From: Serripes groenlandicus
Lineage: Eukaryota; Mollusca; Bivalvia; Cardiida; Cardiidae
Assembly: GCA_031761405.1 (NCBI GenBank)
Contig: JASEVX010000082.1
Span: 188,501 to 252,500 of the forward strand
DNA length: 64,000 nt
Reading direction: 5' to 3'
Part shown: positions 52,101 through 63,300 of the stretch, piece by piece
Layout of the letters: each line of letters starts with the position of its first letter
How positions within the stretch are numbered: position 1 is the stretch's first letter
Notes under the pieces: model-generated
Seen by the model: the letters and a program-made list of their open reading frames with translations, nothing else
What the model was told of the DNA's origin: nothing
The model's database searches: none
Position numbers and translations under genes: made by a program

Positions 52101-52500
52101 GAATTCTTTTAAGTCGAAAAAGGGGCATAACTCTAGACAATAGGTACGGAGTTACCTCCTTTTTAGGCGCACACAATATCGTGTGCTGGTGATCATTTCT
52201 ACCAAAATTGGTATCGATATCTTATACAATGTAGGCGGAGTAGGCCGGACAACATTGTTTAAGTCTTAAAAGGGGCATAACTCTGGGAAATACATAAGAA
52301 GTTACCTCTTTTTTGAGCGCACACAATATCATGTGCTGGTGATTATTTCTACCAAGTTTGGCATCAATATCTTCAACGGTGTAGTAGAAGTAGGCCGGAA
52401 AAAACGGACGGACGGACAGTTAGAAGGATGGACAGACGGCCGGACACCGCCTCGCCATAATACGTCCCGTTTTTTCAAAACGGGCGTATAAAAAGAAGCC
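52100..52500. repeat. two-unit dispersed repeat with GGACGGACGG end and terminal hairpin
   Basis: AAAAGGGGCATAACTCTAGA at 52122 recurs at 52268, 146 bp on, with GCGCACACAATATCGTGTGC and TTTCTACCAA words. It ends with GACGGACGGACAG and the hairpin CCCGTTTT/AAAACGGG near 52467-52487. Confidence 0.75.
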
Positions 52501-52756
52501 AAAATAAAATTAGTTGGAGCCAAAATTTGAGCCAACTTTGAACCAACATAAAACAAATATTCAACGATTAAAGGGTATAAAAAAAACACAATTACACGTA
52601 AACAAAATTATTTCATGCAGGTCTTTTCATTAACCAATAGCACATGTATTATTTATAAGATAACATAACATGTATGAAAAGCACATATTGTTTCATTTCA
52701 GTTCTATTTAAAACCATGATTATATTTACATACAAGACAAGAACATCAGTCTCAGA

Positions 52757-52940
52757 CTAGGATTCTTCGAGTCCTTTCACCTGCCCAAACCTGAAGGCAA
52801 ATTTAAAATTAAAATAGTCCATACTGGGGCCACCAATTGAAATCCGCATCAAATAATCGAGGGCAGAAACTGACATCGAATTTCTTGGACAGGTCTCGAC
52901 CAAGTTCTGATTACTGAACCCCTTTTCACACTCAATCGTT
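52757..52940 (-). pseudogene. hAT transposase C-terminal relic 2
   Basis: The minus strand reads A-P-I-S-T-I-E-C-E-K-G-F-S then N-S-M-S-V-S-A-L-D-Y-L-M-R-I-S and G-P-S-M-D-Y-F-N-F to TAG at 52757-52759. This is the hAT dimerisation domain of the E-C-E-R-G-F-S type and its natural C-terminus. Upstream sequence to about 53160 may hold more of it in shifted frames (N-N-T-D-G-Q-V-E, V-A-D-Y-L-L), but this is too decayed to follow. It is a different subfamily from relic 1. Confidence 0.75.
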
Positions 52941-54299
52941 GAGATAGGGGCATTAAGAAACGTTCAGCAACCTCTGCAGAACCAGGGTTAATGTCGTTAT
53001 GTTTGAAAGCTAATTGATAATGTCACTAGAGGACCTCACATAATTATTACCAAAATACTGACTTGCATGAGCAAACCTAGAACAGTTTAACAGCTCATCC
53101 CTAAACCCTTCCATATACCAACAGACAAAAGATAATCAGCCACACTCTCAATGTCACTCTTTTTCTCTACTTGACCATCAGTGTTATTTGTTTTGTGGTG
53201 TGTGTAGTATGAGTACCAGTGAGCACATATCACTTACCATATCCCAACATGCACTCTAATTATCCCTCTTTTCCCGCTCTCTTTCATACGTTTGGCCATT
53301 TCCACGAAAGGATGAAGAATCATTTCTTAAAACTTTAAAGCATTTGATAGTCCTCATTTGATTTCATTACAGGTTTTTACATTTAGTAAAGTTATGCAGC
53401 GCACTTGTATGAATTATGCATCGATATAGTAGAACGTGATAGCGAGTTAATTAATAATACCTTAAAAACAGACTCCTTTGACAATCTGTGTTATTAAGAA
53501 AAATCTTGTTTCCGATCCAATTGCTATGATATCACTATAGACTAGTTGTTATTTATGTAACATTGACATTATTGTGCGACACATTTAATGTTCAAGCTCA
53601 AAAGTTAAGAAAAAAACATTTATAAAAGTATGAAAAGCGGTGGGTAAGCTCGATTTTGACAGAGTAAAGAGGTCGAGACAACATATAAGATGGGATTATC
53701 AGTTATTTTATGCACATATTTAAATACAGATAAGCATTATCATAATGTAATAGCATTTTATGTAAGTGCATCTGCTATTTAACTGAAATGACAATCAACC
53801 ATGCTTATGAAAATCTAGCTTCATATGTATACAGTATGTCAGATGATACTGAAATACGTTCTAGTTATTTTATTATATGGTTTTCTAAGACACAGTTTCA
53901 GTTTCATCTACTTGCTATGTTTAATCTATTGAACACGTATTCATCTATTGAACACGTATTACAGACTCAACTTTTGTTCAGTCTTTCATGGGTTTTTATA
54001 AGTATTTTGTTTATCTTGTTTAACAACATATTATGGCTTAAAAAGTAGATGGTCAAATAAGGAACATTACTGCCACAGTATTATCTTGAAATTAGACAGT
54101 TTCAGATAAGAAGACATAAAGTTGGTTGTCCTCCTTTTCTAATTGATAATATAAGCTATTAACCAATTAATACAATTGTTCCTCCTTTCTGATGCCGCTG
54201 CAACATTGAATTGAATTATTTGAACATTTTGAAAGAAAGACATAAAAATGATATGTTGCAGTTTGGTAAAATTTGTCAAGTTATTTAAAAGCACAGATC
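52941..54299. other. no gene seen
   Basis: AT-rich; possible upstream traces of hAT relic 2 up to about 53160. Confidence 0.4.
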
Positions 54300-54533
54300 G
54301 AGGGCTTGGCGTGAAACGGTTGTAACTTAAAACCTATTTTGAAAACCCTAGTTTAGGGGCCATTTTGACCATTTTGTAAACAATGCAAATTTAGGTGCCA
54401 TTGCTCAGAACGAGCAATGGCACCTAAATTTCCATTGTTTACCAAGAAAAATGATTTAACGCTTATAAAGAGTTTATGGCGAGGTGATTAACCTTGGTAA
54501 ATTTGAGTTACAACCGTTTCACGTCAAGCCCTC
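54300..54533. mobile_element. palindromic MITE with GAGGGCTTGGCGTGAAACGG ends
   Basis: GAGGGCTTGGCGTGAAACGG at 54300 and CCGTTTCACGTCAAGCCCTC ending 54533 are inverted (one mismatch). The centre is the strong hairpin described separately. Confidence 0.9.
54376..54442. ncRNA. pre-miRNA-sized hairpin, function unknown
   Basis: GTAAACAATGCAAATTTAGG continuing to CCATTGCTC pairs with GAGCAATGG continuing to the inverse arm over about 31 bp with one mismatch and the 5-nt loop AGAAC. Transcribed on either strand it could feed small-RNA processing. MITE-derived miRNAs are known, but nothing here proves expression. Confidence 0.35.
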
Positions 54534-54597
54534 GAGATGTTGTTTTAAGAAATGGCTGCTGACGGATGATGCAGAATGGTTTGAATGTTTGTATGTT

Positions 54598-54842
54598 GTT
54601 TAACACCGCTTTTAACAATTTTACAGTTATATCACAAAGTGTCTTGGGTAAGGTGCCAGTACTACTGGTCCATTTATTCTGACACCAGCGAGTCAGTTGT
54701 CATGCTAACCCAACAACCCTGAGCGCCAAGTAGGGAAGCCATTACTACCACTTTTGGTCTTTAGTATGACCCGTCTTGGATCAAACACGTTACATCCAGC
54801 ACCTGCGACAGATGCTCTACCACTACACCACTGATGCACGGT
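54598..54842 (-). mobile_element. SINE (ACCAGTAGTACTGG family), full length
   Basis: Minus-strand head GTGGTGTAGTGGTAGAGCAT (box A) and GTGTTTGATCC (box B) near 54775-54835; body GGCGCTCAGGG-type; tail GTACTACTGGTCCATTTATT and AACACCGCTTTTAACAATT. Confidence 0.8.
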
Positions 54843-55113
54843 TGATGAAGGATTATCACAACAGCTCAAAATGAGTATGTTATCTTCAGATAAGCTTAAA
54901 TTGATTGTAAATTACAATTGATTGAGGGAATTCCTAACACATCTGAGCTGGTCATAGTTTTAATGAAGGAAATAGATGATAAATGAGCTTTAGGACAGGT
55001 TTTAAAACAAATCGTGATGTCTGTCAATCACATATATTTTCTTGAAATTAGGAAATGATAAATGGAAAAAACATAAACTGTTGAAATAGAACATCATTTG
55101 AGGTAAGTTTCTG

Positions 55114-55335
55114 TTGACCATTTCCAACATATCTGCAGCAGACGACTTTGAAAACATTTTGATAAAAATGCGGAAGGTCTCTTTGAATGTGAGTTTGGTT
55201 ATTGAATGAAGTTGGAAAAAGTCTGGCAAAAAGAATTATTGCTGGTTATGGGCAATTTCTCTTTTTGTCAGAATGATTTCAAAAGTTATCAGCTGCAGAT
55301 GTGTTGAAATGTCTTTATAGGTAGGTAAGGGTTAA
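55114..55335. mobile_element. TTAA-type palindromic MITE
   Basis: TTGACCATTTCCAACATATC to GTAGGTAAGGGTTAA; the centre GCTGGTTATGGGCAATTTCT is decayed. Confidence 0.8.
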
Positions 55336-55473
55336 CTGCAGTCTAACACTAACAATTATGCTATTTTAAGGGATGTGTTCTGTGTAAACAATTGCATGTA
55401 GTATCTTGAGAAAGGAAATAAAAAGTTTTTTACATAGACTTGAAAATAATGTGAGAATGGAGATTCTGTAGGT

Positions 55474-55694
55474 TTTACCCTTCTTCACATACATATGTTT
55501 TCTGGTGCCTCTGCAGCAGATATCTTTTGAAAGCAGTGTAACTAAAGGAAAAATTGCAATTTCAATTTTTGCTACATTGTTTTCAACTCTATTCTTGAAC
55601 TTTTATATACATGTATTATAGAGAGTTTCCATATTTTTATCCAGATGCTTTCAAGGTGGTCTGTTTCTGATTTATTGTATATGGGAAAGGGTTA
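55474..55694. mobile_element. TTAA-type palindromic MITE
   Basis: TTTTACCCTTCTTCACATAC, GCCTCTGCAGCAGATATCTT and TTGTATATGGGAAAGGGTTA. Confidence 0.85.
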
Positions 55695-55892
55695 GATAAT
55701 TTCTTCTTTTTCTATGTTTTAAAATGTGTAACAACAGAGGTGTACAAATTGTCTGTGGCGAAAAGAAAACAAGATATAGGGAAAAATTATACTAATTTTA
55801 GGTCAACTAATCAAACTGTAAAAACTGCAGGGCCTCGGATTACTAAAAAACGTAAATACTTTTATAATGATACTTTTTAAAACAATATTTGG

Positions 55893-55990
55893 TTAATCCT
55901 TTCCCACATACAACACATATGTAGCAAACTACTTTTAAAGCATTTATTTACAACTAAGAAAACTCTATAAACTAATTAGTATTTGATTAA
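55893..55990. mobile_element. TTAA-type MITE left-half fragment
   Basis: TTAATCCTTTCCCACATACA and GTAGCAAACTACTTTTAAAG. Confidence 0.7.
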
Positions 55991-56400
55991 GTTTAAACCA
56001 CTGTCTTGGAAATTAGCAGTTGTCCTATGGTCCCATGGCCTGTAGCTTTTAATTCAGACAATTGCACTATTTACGAATGGGCTCATGTTACTTATCGCGT
56101 CTGGCTAACTGAATGGGAAATCCCTCTTAAAACAATTAACTCCAATAGTGTGATGTTTTGTATGATGTCATTTGCCTGCTAGAAAATGCGGTTTGTATTA
56201 AATTGAACAATGAAATGCACTCAAACGCACGTGTGAGGCGTCCAATATGAACAAAATAAATTGAAATATATCAAACAGAATGACTAATATAAATTAGGGG
56301 AATACGTCTCAAAACTTGTATATATCGAGTCAGAAAAAAAAGTCCAATAAAATCCAAGCTGTCAATCATCGAGAAGTCATAAATCGTCATGAATCGTAAC
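55991..56400. other. no gene seen
   Basis: AT-rich. Confidence 0.4.
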
Positions 56401-57192
56401 GGATTTCCTTCCGCGGACTGTAATACTCCAGAAGAGCTTATGCTGTGGTGTGGTGTCCGTCGTCCGCGCGTCCGTGCGTCCGTCCGTAAACAATTGCTTG
56501 TGAACGCGATACATTCTTCAGTTTCGATTGTATCTCAATCAAACTTATACAGTAGTTAGATATCCATAAGAGCTCGGTTCTTTTCGCAAACCAGCCGGAT
56601 CCGTCCATGCAAGACTGGATTATGGCCCTTGGAATTGTCAAAATTACTATGATAGAGCTTGTGAACACTATAGAGGCTCCATTTACTATCTGATCTTCAC
56701 CAAACTTCACAGTAGTTAGGTATCCATGAGAGCTTGGTTCCTTTTGTAAACCAGCCAGATCCGGCCATGCAAGACTGGATTATGGCCCTTCAAAGTGTAA
56801 GAATTGCTATAATAGATCTTGTGAACGAGATAAAGTCTTCAGTTTTGATTGTATAGTTAGATATCTATGAGAAAACCGCAAGACTGGATTATGGCCCCTG
56901 ATATTGTCAAAATTGCTATAATTGAGCTTGTGAACACAATAGAGGCTCCATTTACCAAACTCAGATAGTAGTTAAATATTGATGAGAGCTCGGTTTCTTT
57001 CGAAAACCAGCCAGATGTGCCCTTGCATGACTGGATTATGGCCCTTGAAATTGTCAAAATTGCTATAATACAGCTTGTGAACACAAAAGAGCCTCCATTT
57101 ACTATCCGATCTTCACCATACAAACATGCTCTGGATTGAAAATGACCAAGGAACCATACCAGTAGAGCATAGGCCCTCATGGCCTCTTGTTT
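56401..57192. repeat. tandem array, about 150-160-bp units, with CGTCCGTCCGT border
   Basis: The left border has GGTGTCCGTCGTCCGCGCGT; units carry AGCTCGGTTCTTTTCGCAAA, CATGCAAGACTGGATTATGG, CCCTTG..ATTGTCAAAATT, GAGCTTGTGAACACTATAGA and CTCCATTTACTATCTGATCT. About four to five units; right border GCCCTCATGGCCTCTTGTTTA. Minus-strand open frames across it reflect the repeat. Confidence 0.85.
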
Positions 57193-57304
57193 ACATATGT
57201 CATGTTTCCCCCAACATATTTTAAAGAAGGCATCTTTAAAATATGCTTTCAGACAAATTGTTATTAAAAGTCAGTAACTCGTAATAATCCAAAAGGTTAC
57301 GAAA

Positions 57305-57491
57305 TAACCTTTTCCGAAATACAACAATTATGCTGCGGACAACTTTAAAATTGTCTAGTCAAAAACATGGAAAAGCTCTTTAAATTATAGCATTATAATT
57401 GAATTGTGTTGAGCAATTGCTCCATTTGTCACAATGTTTTCAAAAGTCATCTGTTGTCGATGTATCTGAAGGCCAGGTAGAAAAGGCTTAA
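57305..57491. mobile_element. TTAA-type palindromic MITE
   Basis: ACCTTTTCCGAAATACAAC to GCCAGGTAGAAAAGGCTTAA, with GTTTTCAAAAGTCATCTGTT. Confidence 0.75.
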
Positions 57492-57576
57492 GATAAATGT
57501 TTTAGTAATAAGACATCTTAATAAAAAATCATTTAATAAGTAGTTTTTCAATAAAAATTGAAACTAGTGTTTAGTG

Positions 57577-57784
57577 CAACCCTATCCTACTAACAGACAC
57601 GTTCAGGCACCTCTGCAGCAACTATGTTTTGAAAACATTATGGAAAAAGTAGAATTGTTTTCAAGTTTATTCAATTATAACTATGATTGTTCTTTCAATT
57701 ATAGAGAATGTCTTTATTTTTGAATACCGGCAAATGCATTGAAAGACATTTGTTGGAGATGTGTTGTATGTGGGAAAGGGTTAA
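57577..57784. mobile_element. TTAA-type palindromic MITE
   Basis: GCAACCCTATCCTACTAACAG to GTTGTATGTGGGAAAGGGTTAA; right end near consensus. Confidence 0.85.
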
Positions 57785-58089
57785 CTTCAAATATATATAT
57801 CTTCAAATACCAATATCAGCATTACTGACTACAGATAAATAAATTCTAATGTTTGTGGATTTAAATGTTATTTTTTCTTATTTCTTCATGTGCAACGAAA
57901 TATTGCGGCTTCTCTTTGATGCTTTGCGTCAAACATTCGTATTGTAGAATTTGATTTAATATGTCATTCTGATATATGGCACATACATCGCCAGTTGAAT
58001 AACAATCGTATCTAAGGTGTACTCTTTGAATTGATGTGGCGCAATTCTAAACAGCTTTCTATAATTCATGTAGTTCTGAAAAAGTGTTC

Positions 58090-58333
58090 TTAAGCCTTTC
58101 CCACATGAAAACGCTTTCTTACGCCTCTGCAGCAGAGAAAATGTTCGTTATGATTTTAGCATTTTCTCACATAATTCAGACTACAGCAGACGTCTTTGAA
58201 AACAACTCGGCAAAAACCTGTACAATATACATCAATGGTCATGCCATTATTGTATACATTCTTGTCAAAATGCTCTAATTGTTCAATAATGTTGTTTAAA
58301 GTTATAAGTCATCTGCACATGGGACAGAATTAA
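58090..58333. mobile_element. TTAA-type palindromic MITE
   Basis: TTAAGCCTTTCCCACATGAA, CCTCTGCAGCAGAGAAAATG and CATCTGCACATGGGACAGAATTAA, TTAA at both edges. Confidence 0.8.
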
Positions 58334-58636
58334 GCACACACATTTGCTTGCACATATATTTTTAAGGCGCAAACATATTTTTGGAAAGAAAGAAATTAAT
58401 AATTATGAGCATATTCTGCATCCCACAATGTAAGAATTTTGTTTTAATGTCTCTCTTTATATAGTCTCTGTTTATAAAAATACTTTTTGAGGAAAGAAGA
58501 ATGTTTTCTAATATGAGAGATATCTTTCCCTTCAATTAATCAAGAAGTTGTCTGCCTTATGAGTATTTTATATTAAACTGTTACGTAAAGTTTAGTAAAT
58601 GTTATGCATGTAGATCATGTTTAGTTTCTTTCTTAT

Positions 58637-58850
58637 TTAACCCTTTCCAACATACAGACGCTTTCTGGAGGCTTTTGAAAACAATGTTGCAAGTGGAAAA
58701 ATTGCTTAAAAGTGCTAAAAAAGTGCAATTTCTCCTCTTGCCACGATGTTTTCAACACTATTTAATAATTATACATTTAATTGAAATGTTCAGTATTTTT
58801 GCCGAGATATTTTCAAATTCGTTTGATGCAGATTTGTTGTATGTGGAAAA
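58637..58850. mobile_element. TTAA-type palindromic MITE
   Basis: TTAACCCTTTCCAACATACA, TTTCTCCTCTTGCCACGATG and GATGCAGATTTGTTGTATGT; the last bases of the right end are lost. Confidence 0.8.
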
Positions 58851-59385
58851 TATATGTATATTATCAACTTCATGTAATACTAGCCAATTTATGCTGAACA
58901 GCTTACTAAATAGTGAATTAATTGCCTTTTTTCCATTCAACAGAAACAAAGAGTATACTGCAAGCGTTTGGTTAAAAGAAAAAGACCGGTGAAAATAGAT
59001 ACTGTAACATTAAGGGGAAAAAAAGGAAAGCTTTGCTGAACTTCTTAATTATTTTTTTCTTTTCAGGTAGTATCTAATGCTCTTGACAAATAATTATATC
59101 CTTGATATTTTAAAATGTACATGTTTCCCTTTGTTCTGCGTTTCAACTTGTTAACATAGATATTTCATTTAGGTTTTACAAAAGGCCTTTATAATCATTT
59201 CAGTCATAAAAGGTAAATTCGTTACATCATGACCAATTTGTAGCCGATGACTTGAAGAAACGCTTTAAAAAGCTGAATAAGCTCCTGTAGAAATTTGATA
59301 ATGAAGACAGCTCTTTGTTTCGGTGTAAGATCTCTATCTTGCATGAACAAACAGTTGTTCTGTTTATTCATGTTTTAATACTTTA
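58851..59385. other. no gene seen
   Basis: AT-rich. Confidence 0.4.
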
Positions 59386-59530
59386 CCATATACTCCTTTT
59401 CTGCAAAAGTTGACTTTGGAATATTTTGATAACTCAATTCTGATTTCACGTGAATTGGAATGTGTTAACCCCTCCTATACATTTTGACACCGCTGCAGCA
59501 GATGACTGAAAGCATTGCCATAATGCTTTT
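59386..59530. mobile_element. two TTAA-type MITE fragments
   Basis: TACCATATACTCCTTTTCTG with AAAGTTGACTTTGGAATATT at 59386; TTAACCCCTCCTATACATTT with CGCTGCAGCAGATGACTGAA at 59465. Confidence 0.6.
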
Positions 59531-59678
59531 TTATTTAATAATTAAACTGTCATATATGGATATATTTCACATTTGCAATGGAGTGTGGGAGACTACATGA
59601 ATGTAAAGACAATATTTCACTGTTTAAAAACATTGAGTTTCTCAATCATTTCAAACGTATGTAATAAATACATCTCTT

Positions 59679-59750
59679 TACCCTTTCCCATAAACAGGGG
59701 TTTTCTGAAAACCCTGCAGAAGATGAATTGTGAAAACATATTTTCATTCA
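59679..59750. mobile_element. TTAA-type MITE left-end fragment
   Basis: TTTACCCTTTCCCATAAACA then CCTGCAGAAGATGAATTGTG. Confidence 0.65.
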
Positions 59751-60390
59751 CTCATTAACTATTGTGTTTGTTGAAATTCTTGGTATCGTATCCCGTATCT
59801 TGCTTGCTTTTCCAAATCTGTCGTTTTGATCGACGCTTTCAGTGGTAATGTTAACATTTAATATACCATATTTGTCGTTAATTGCCATGAAAATCAATAT
59901 TTTATGTAAACAAATGTCTTTGTAAATAAAAATAGGCCCAAAATAAATGGATAAATTTTAAAATAAATTATGGATAAATTTGTTGCCACCATTCAGTGAG
60001 CGAAGCTTTCATGTGATTGGATTTTTTCAATTATTTAGAATGTTTAAATTAGAGTGTAACATTCTCTTCCACTCCTTAAGCGTTCCGATATCGTTCAAAT
60101 CACGCTCACGCTAACGCTCCAATCTCGATCCAATCAGAGTGTCACTTTTATGCTGGTCTTTACTGTATGGGACTAAAATATTGTTGAAACCATCAGTAAG
60201 TTCTTATGTACAAGTTTATGGTAAAGTTTGTAGTCAAACCTAAAAGAAAAGGATTTTTTGAGACGTTTTCAGAGAAGACGATCCTAACATACCATTTCGG
60301 GTAACTTCTAATAATAGCACTGCATATTTGTACATTTTATCATTACTGTATCAGGTAATAACCGCATATCGTTTCTAAGTATTTGCTGAT
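59751..60390. other. no gene seen
   Basis: AT-rich; short repeated GGATAAATTT words near 59950-59985. Confidence 0.4.
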
Positions 60391-63300
60391 ATCGATTAAC
60401 TCTGGGAAATAAAGTACAAATATAACAAATATAACAATGGGCGACGTTACAGTCACGTTTAAACTTTACAGCAATATAACACATTAAGTTAACTTCGGAT
60501 TGATACATTTTTCGTTATGATTGCAGGTCAACAATTGCTATGAATTTCGAATACGGAAACGTTACACATCTAGCGCGATAACAAACATATGTTTACGCAC
60601 AAACTATTTTTCAAGCACCATAAATATCGATATCACGGCATGTGTAAGTCACAGGCAACAGTTATAACACCACCGTCGTTGTGAACACATTTTTGATCCA
60701 GCGTAAAATCGTTCTGAAGTCGATGAATATCGTGAGTGTAATATCGCATTAATTATTCGTTTCCCCCTAAGATGGATACAACGTATTTTTATTAATTTAG
60801 ATGAATTTGTTTTGCGTTAATCACAAGATCCTTGTTCTAAGGAAACGTTGTTACAAAACCGGAACAATGTAGATAACATTTAATATGAAATGGACCCCTT
60901 TAAATGTACATAGCGTGTAGATAAACATCATGTGTTCGTTTTAATGTTCAACTTCAATAAAAGGGTGTAAAAGTGATCACGGCATGTGTATTTCACAGGA
61001 AACAGTTATAACACTGCGCTAACAACCCCACCGTTGTTGTGGACACATTTTATGAATAAGCATGAGACCTTCTTAGAGCTTGTTAGATATGCACTATCTT
61101 TTTCTCAGTGGTTCGTTGTAAATAAAATATGCTGCAAGTCCAAATAGAATGGTGATTTTACATATCTAAAATAGTACGTACCGTCGCATCAAATATATTC
61201 TCTTTAAATTCTAATAATACGTCGGGTTCCCTAATTTTGTAGAGAATATATTGTAATTTAGAGACAATAAAGTTTGAATTGGATCAAGATCCGAGTTACT
61301 CGTCGCCTGAAATACGTGACAGCTGTCTGCGTACGTTGTATCAGAACCATTCAATCTGTGGAGTATGGGTTAAGAAACATGCAACCCGCACACTCTTATA
61401 ACCCTTATCATGCTGCTGTAATTCTCGGGTGCTGGAATAGTCGAGTTGATTTCCGATCCAAGAAATTTGAAATTAATATTTTGGTCGCGATTAGCATAAT
61501 AAAGGTAAATTTATCAAAACATGAAGGAATGCTAGTTGTGTAAACAAGACGTTTTGTTGGCAGTAGGGTTGATCGCTCGGCGTATGCTCCAAACCCAAGC
61601 CGTTGGATAGTAGGCTATACATATCAACCACTCTTTCTCACCAATTTTCTATAATATTTGTCACCAATTAGATTCAGAAGTACTATAGTCCTCTGTCTAT
61701 GCAAACAGCGTAGATCATGACGAAACGTAGAGTCGCTGATGTGACGTTTAGTTAATATTTTACACTATAAGTTTGAATCCAGATCACGCCGAGTGTTTCG
61801 GAATCAGATATTGTTCCAAGCTATTTTGCAAACGGCTAATGATTTCAACTTGTATTTTTAAACAAATCGAATAAATAAGCAAACTGAAGTTGACGAAAGT
61901 TTGAGCAGGCGACGATTTTCACAATAGAAATAGGGCTTAGACTTCAGTTTCTCGTTGTCACGGCCTTATATTGTTTTAAACATGCAGTGTGGTATCGATA
62001 TTTGTCCATTCTTTTGAATTACACACGTTGACGTCCAAATGCTTGTTGCTATCATTGACTTATAGGACATTTACTTCTAAATAATGGACAGTTATCGATT
62101 AACTCTGGGAAATAAAGTACAAATATAACAATGAGCGACGTTACAGTCACGTTTAAACTTTACAGCAATATAACACATTAAGTAAACTTCGGATTGATAC
62201 ATTGTTCGTTATATTTGCAGGTCAACAATTGCTATGAATTTCGAATACGGAAACGTTACACATCTAGCGCGATAACAAACATATGTTTACGCACAAACTA
62301 TTTTTCAAGCACCATAAATATCGATATCACGGCATGTGTAAGTCACAGGCAACAGTTATAACACCAGCGTCGTTGTGAACACATTTTTGATCCATCGTAA
62401 AATCGTTCTGAAGTCGATGAATATCGTAGGTGTAATATCGCATTAATTATTCGTTTCCCCCTAAGATGGATACAACGTATTTTTATTAATTTAGATGAAT
62501 TTGTTTTGCGTTAATCACAAGATCCTTGTTCTAAGGAAACGTTGTTACAAAACCGGAACAATGTAGATAACATTTAATATGAAATGGACCCCTTTAAATG
62601 TACATAGCGTGTAGATAAACATCATGTGTTCGTTTTAATGTTCAACTTCAATAAAAGGGTGTAAAATTGATCACGGCATATGTATTTCACAGGAAACAGT
62701 TATACCACTGCGCTAACAACCCCACCGTCGTTGTGGACACATTTTATGAATAAGCGTGAGATCTTCTTAGAGCTTGTTAGATATGCACTATCTTTTTCTC
62801 AGTGGTTCGTTATAAATAAAATATGCTGCAAGTCCAAATAGAATGGTGATTTTACATATCTCAAACAGTACGTATCGTCGCATCAAATATATTCTCTTTA
62901 AATTTTAATAATTCGTCGGGTTCCCTAATTTTGTAGGGAATATATTGTAATTTAGAGACAATCAACTTTGAATTGGATCAAGATCCGAGTTACTCGTCGC
63001 CTGAAATACGTGACAGCTGTCTGCGTATGTTGTATCAGAACCATGTAATCGGTGGAATATGGGTTAAGAAACATGCAACCCGCACACTCTTATAACCCTT
63101 ATCATGCTGCTATCATTCTCGGGTGCTGGAATAGTCGAGTTGATTGGCGCTTCCTATCGAAGAAATTTGAAATTAATAATTTGGTTGCGATTCGCATAAT
63201 AAAGGTAAATTTATCAAAACATGAAGGAATGCTAGTTGTGTAAACAAGACGTTTGGTTGGCAGTAGCGTTGATCGCTCGGCGTATGCTCCAAACCCAGGC

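Noticed and set aside
56438..57180. Minus-strand open frames with repeated A-I-I-Q-S-C motifs
   Set aside because: Again periodic translations of a tandem DNA repeat, without a signal peptide or a family motif.
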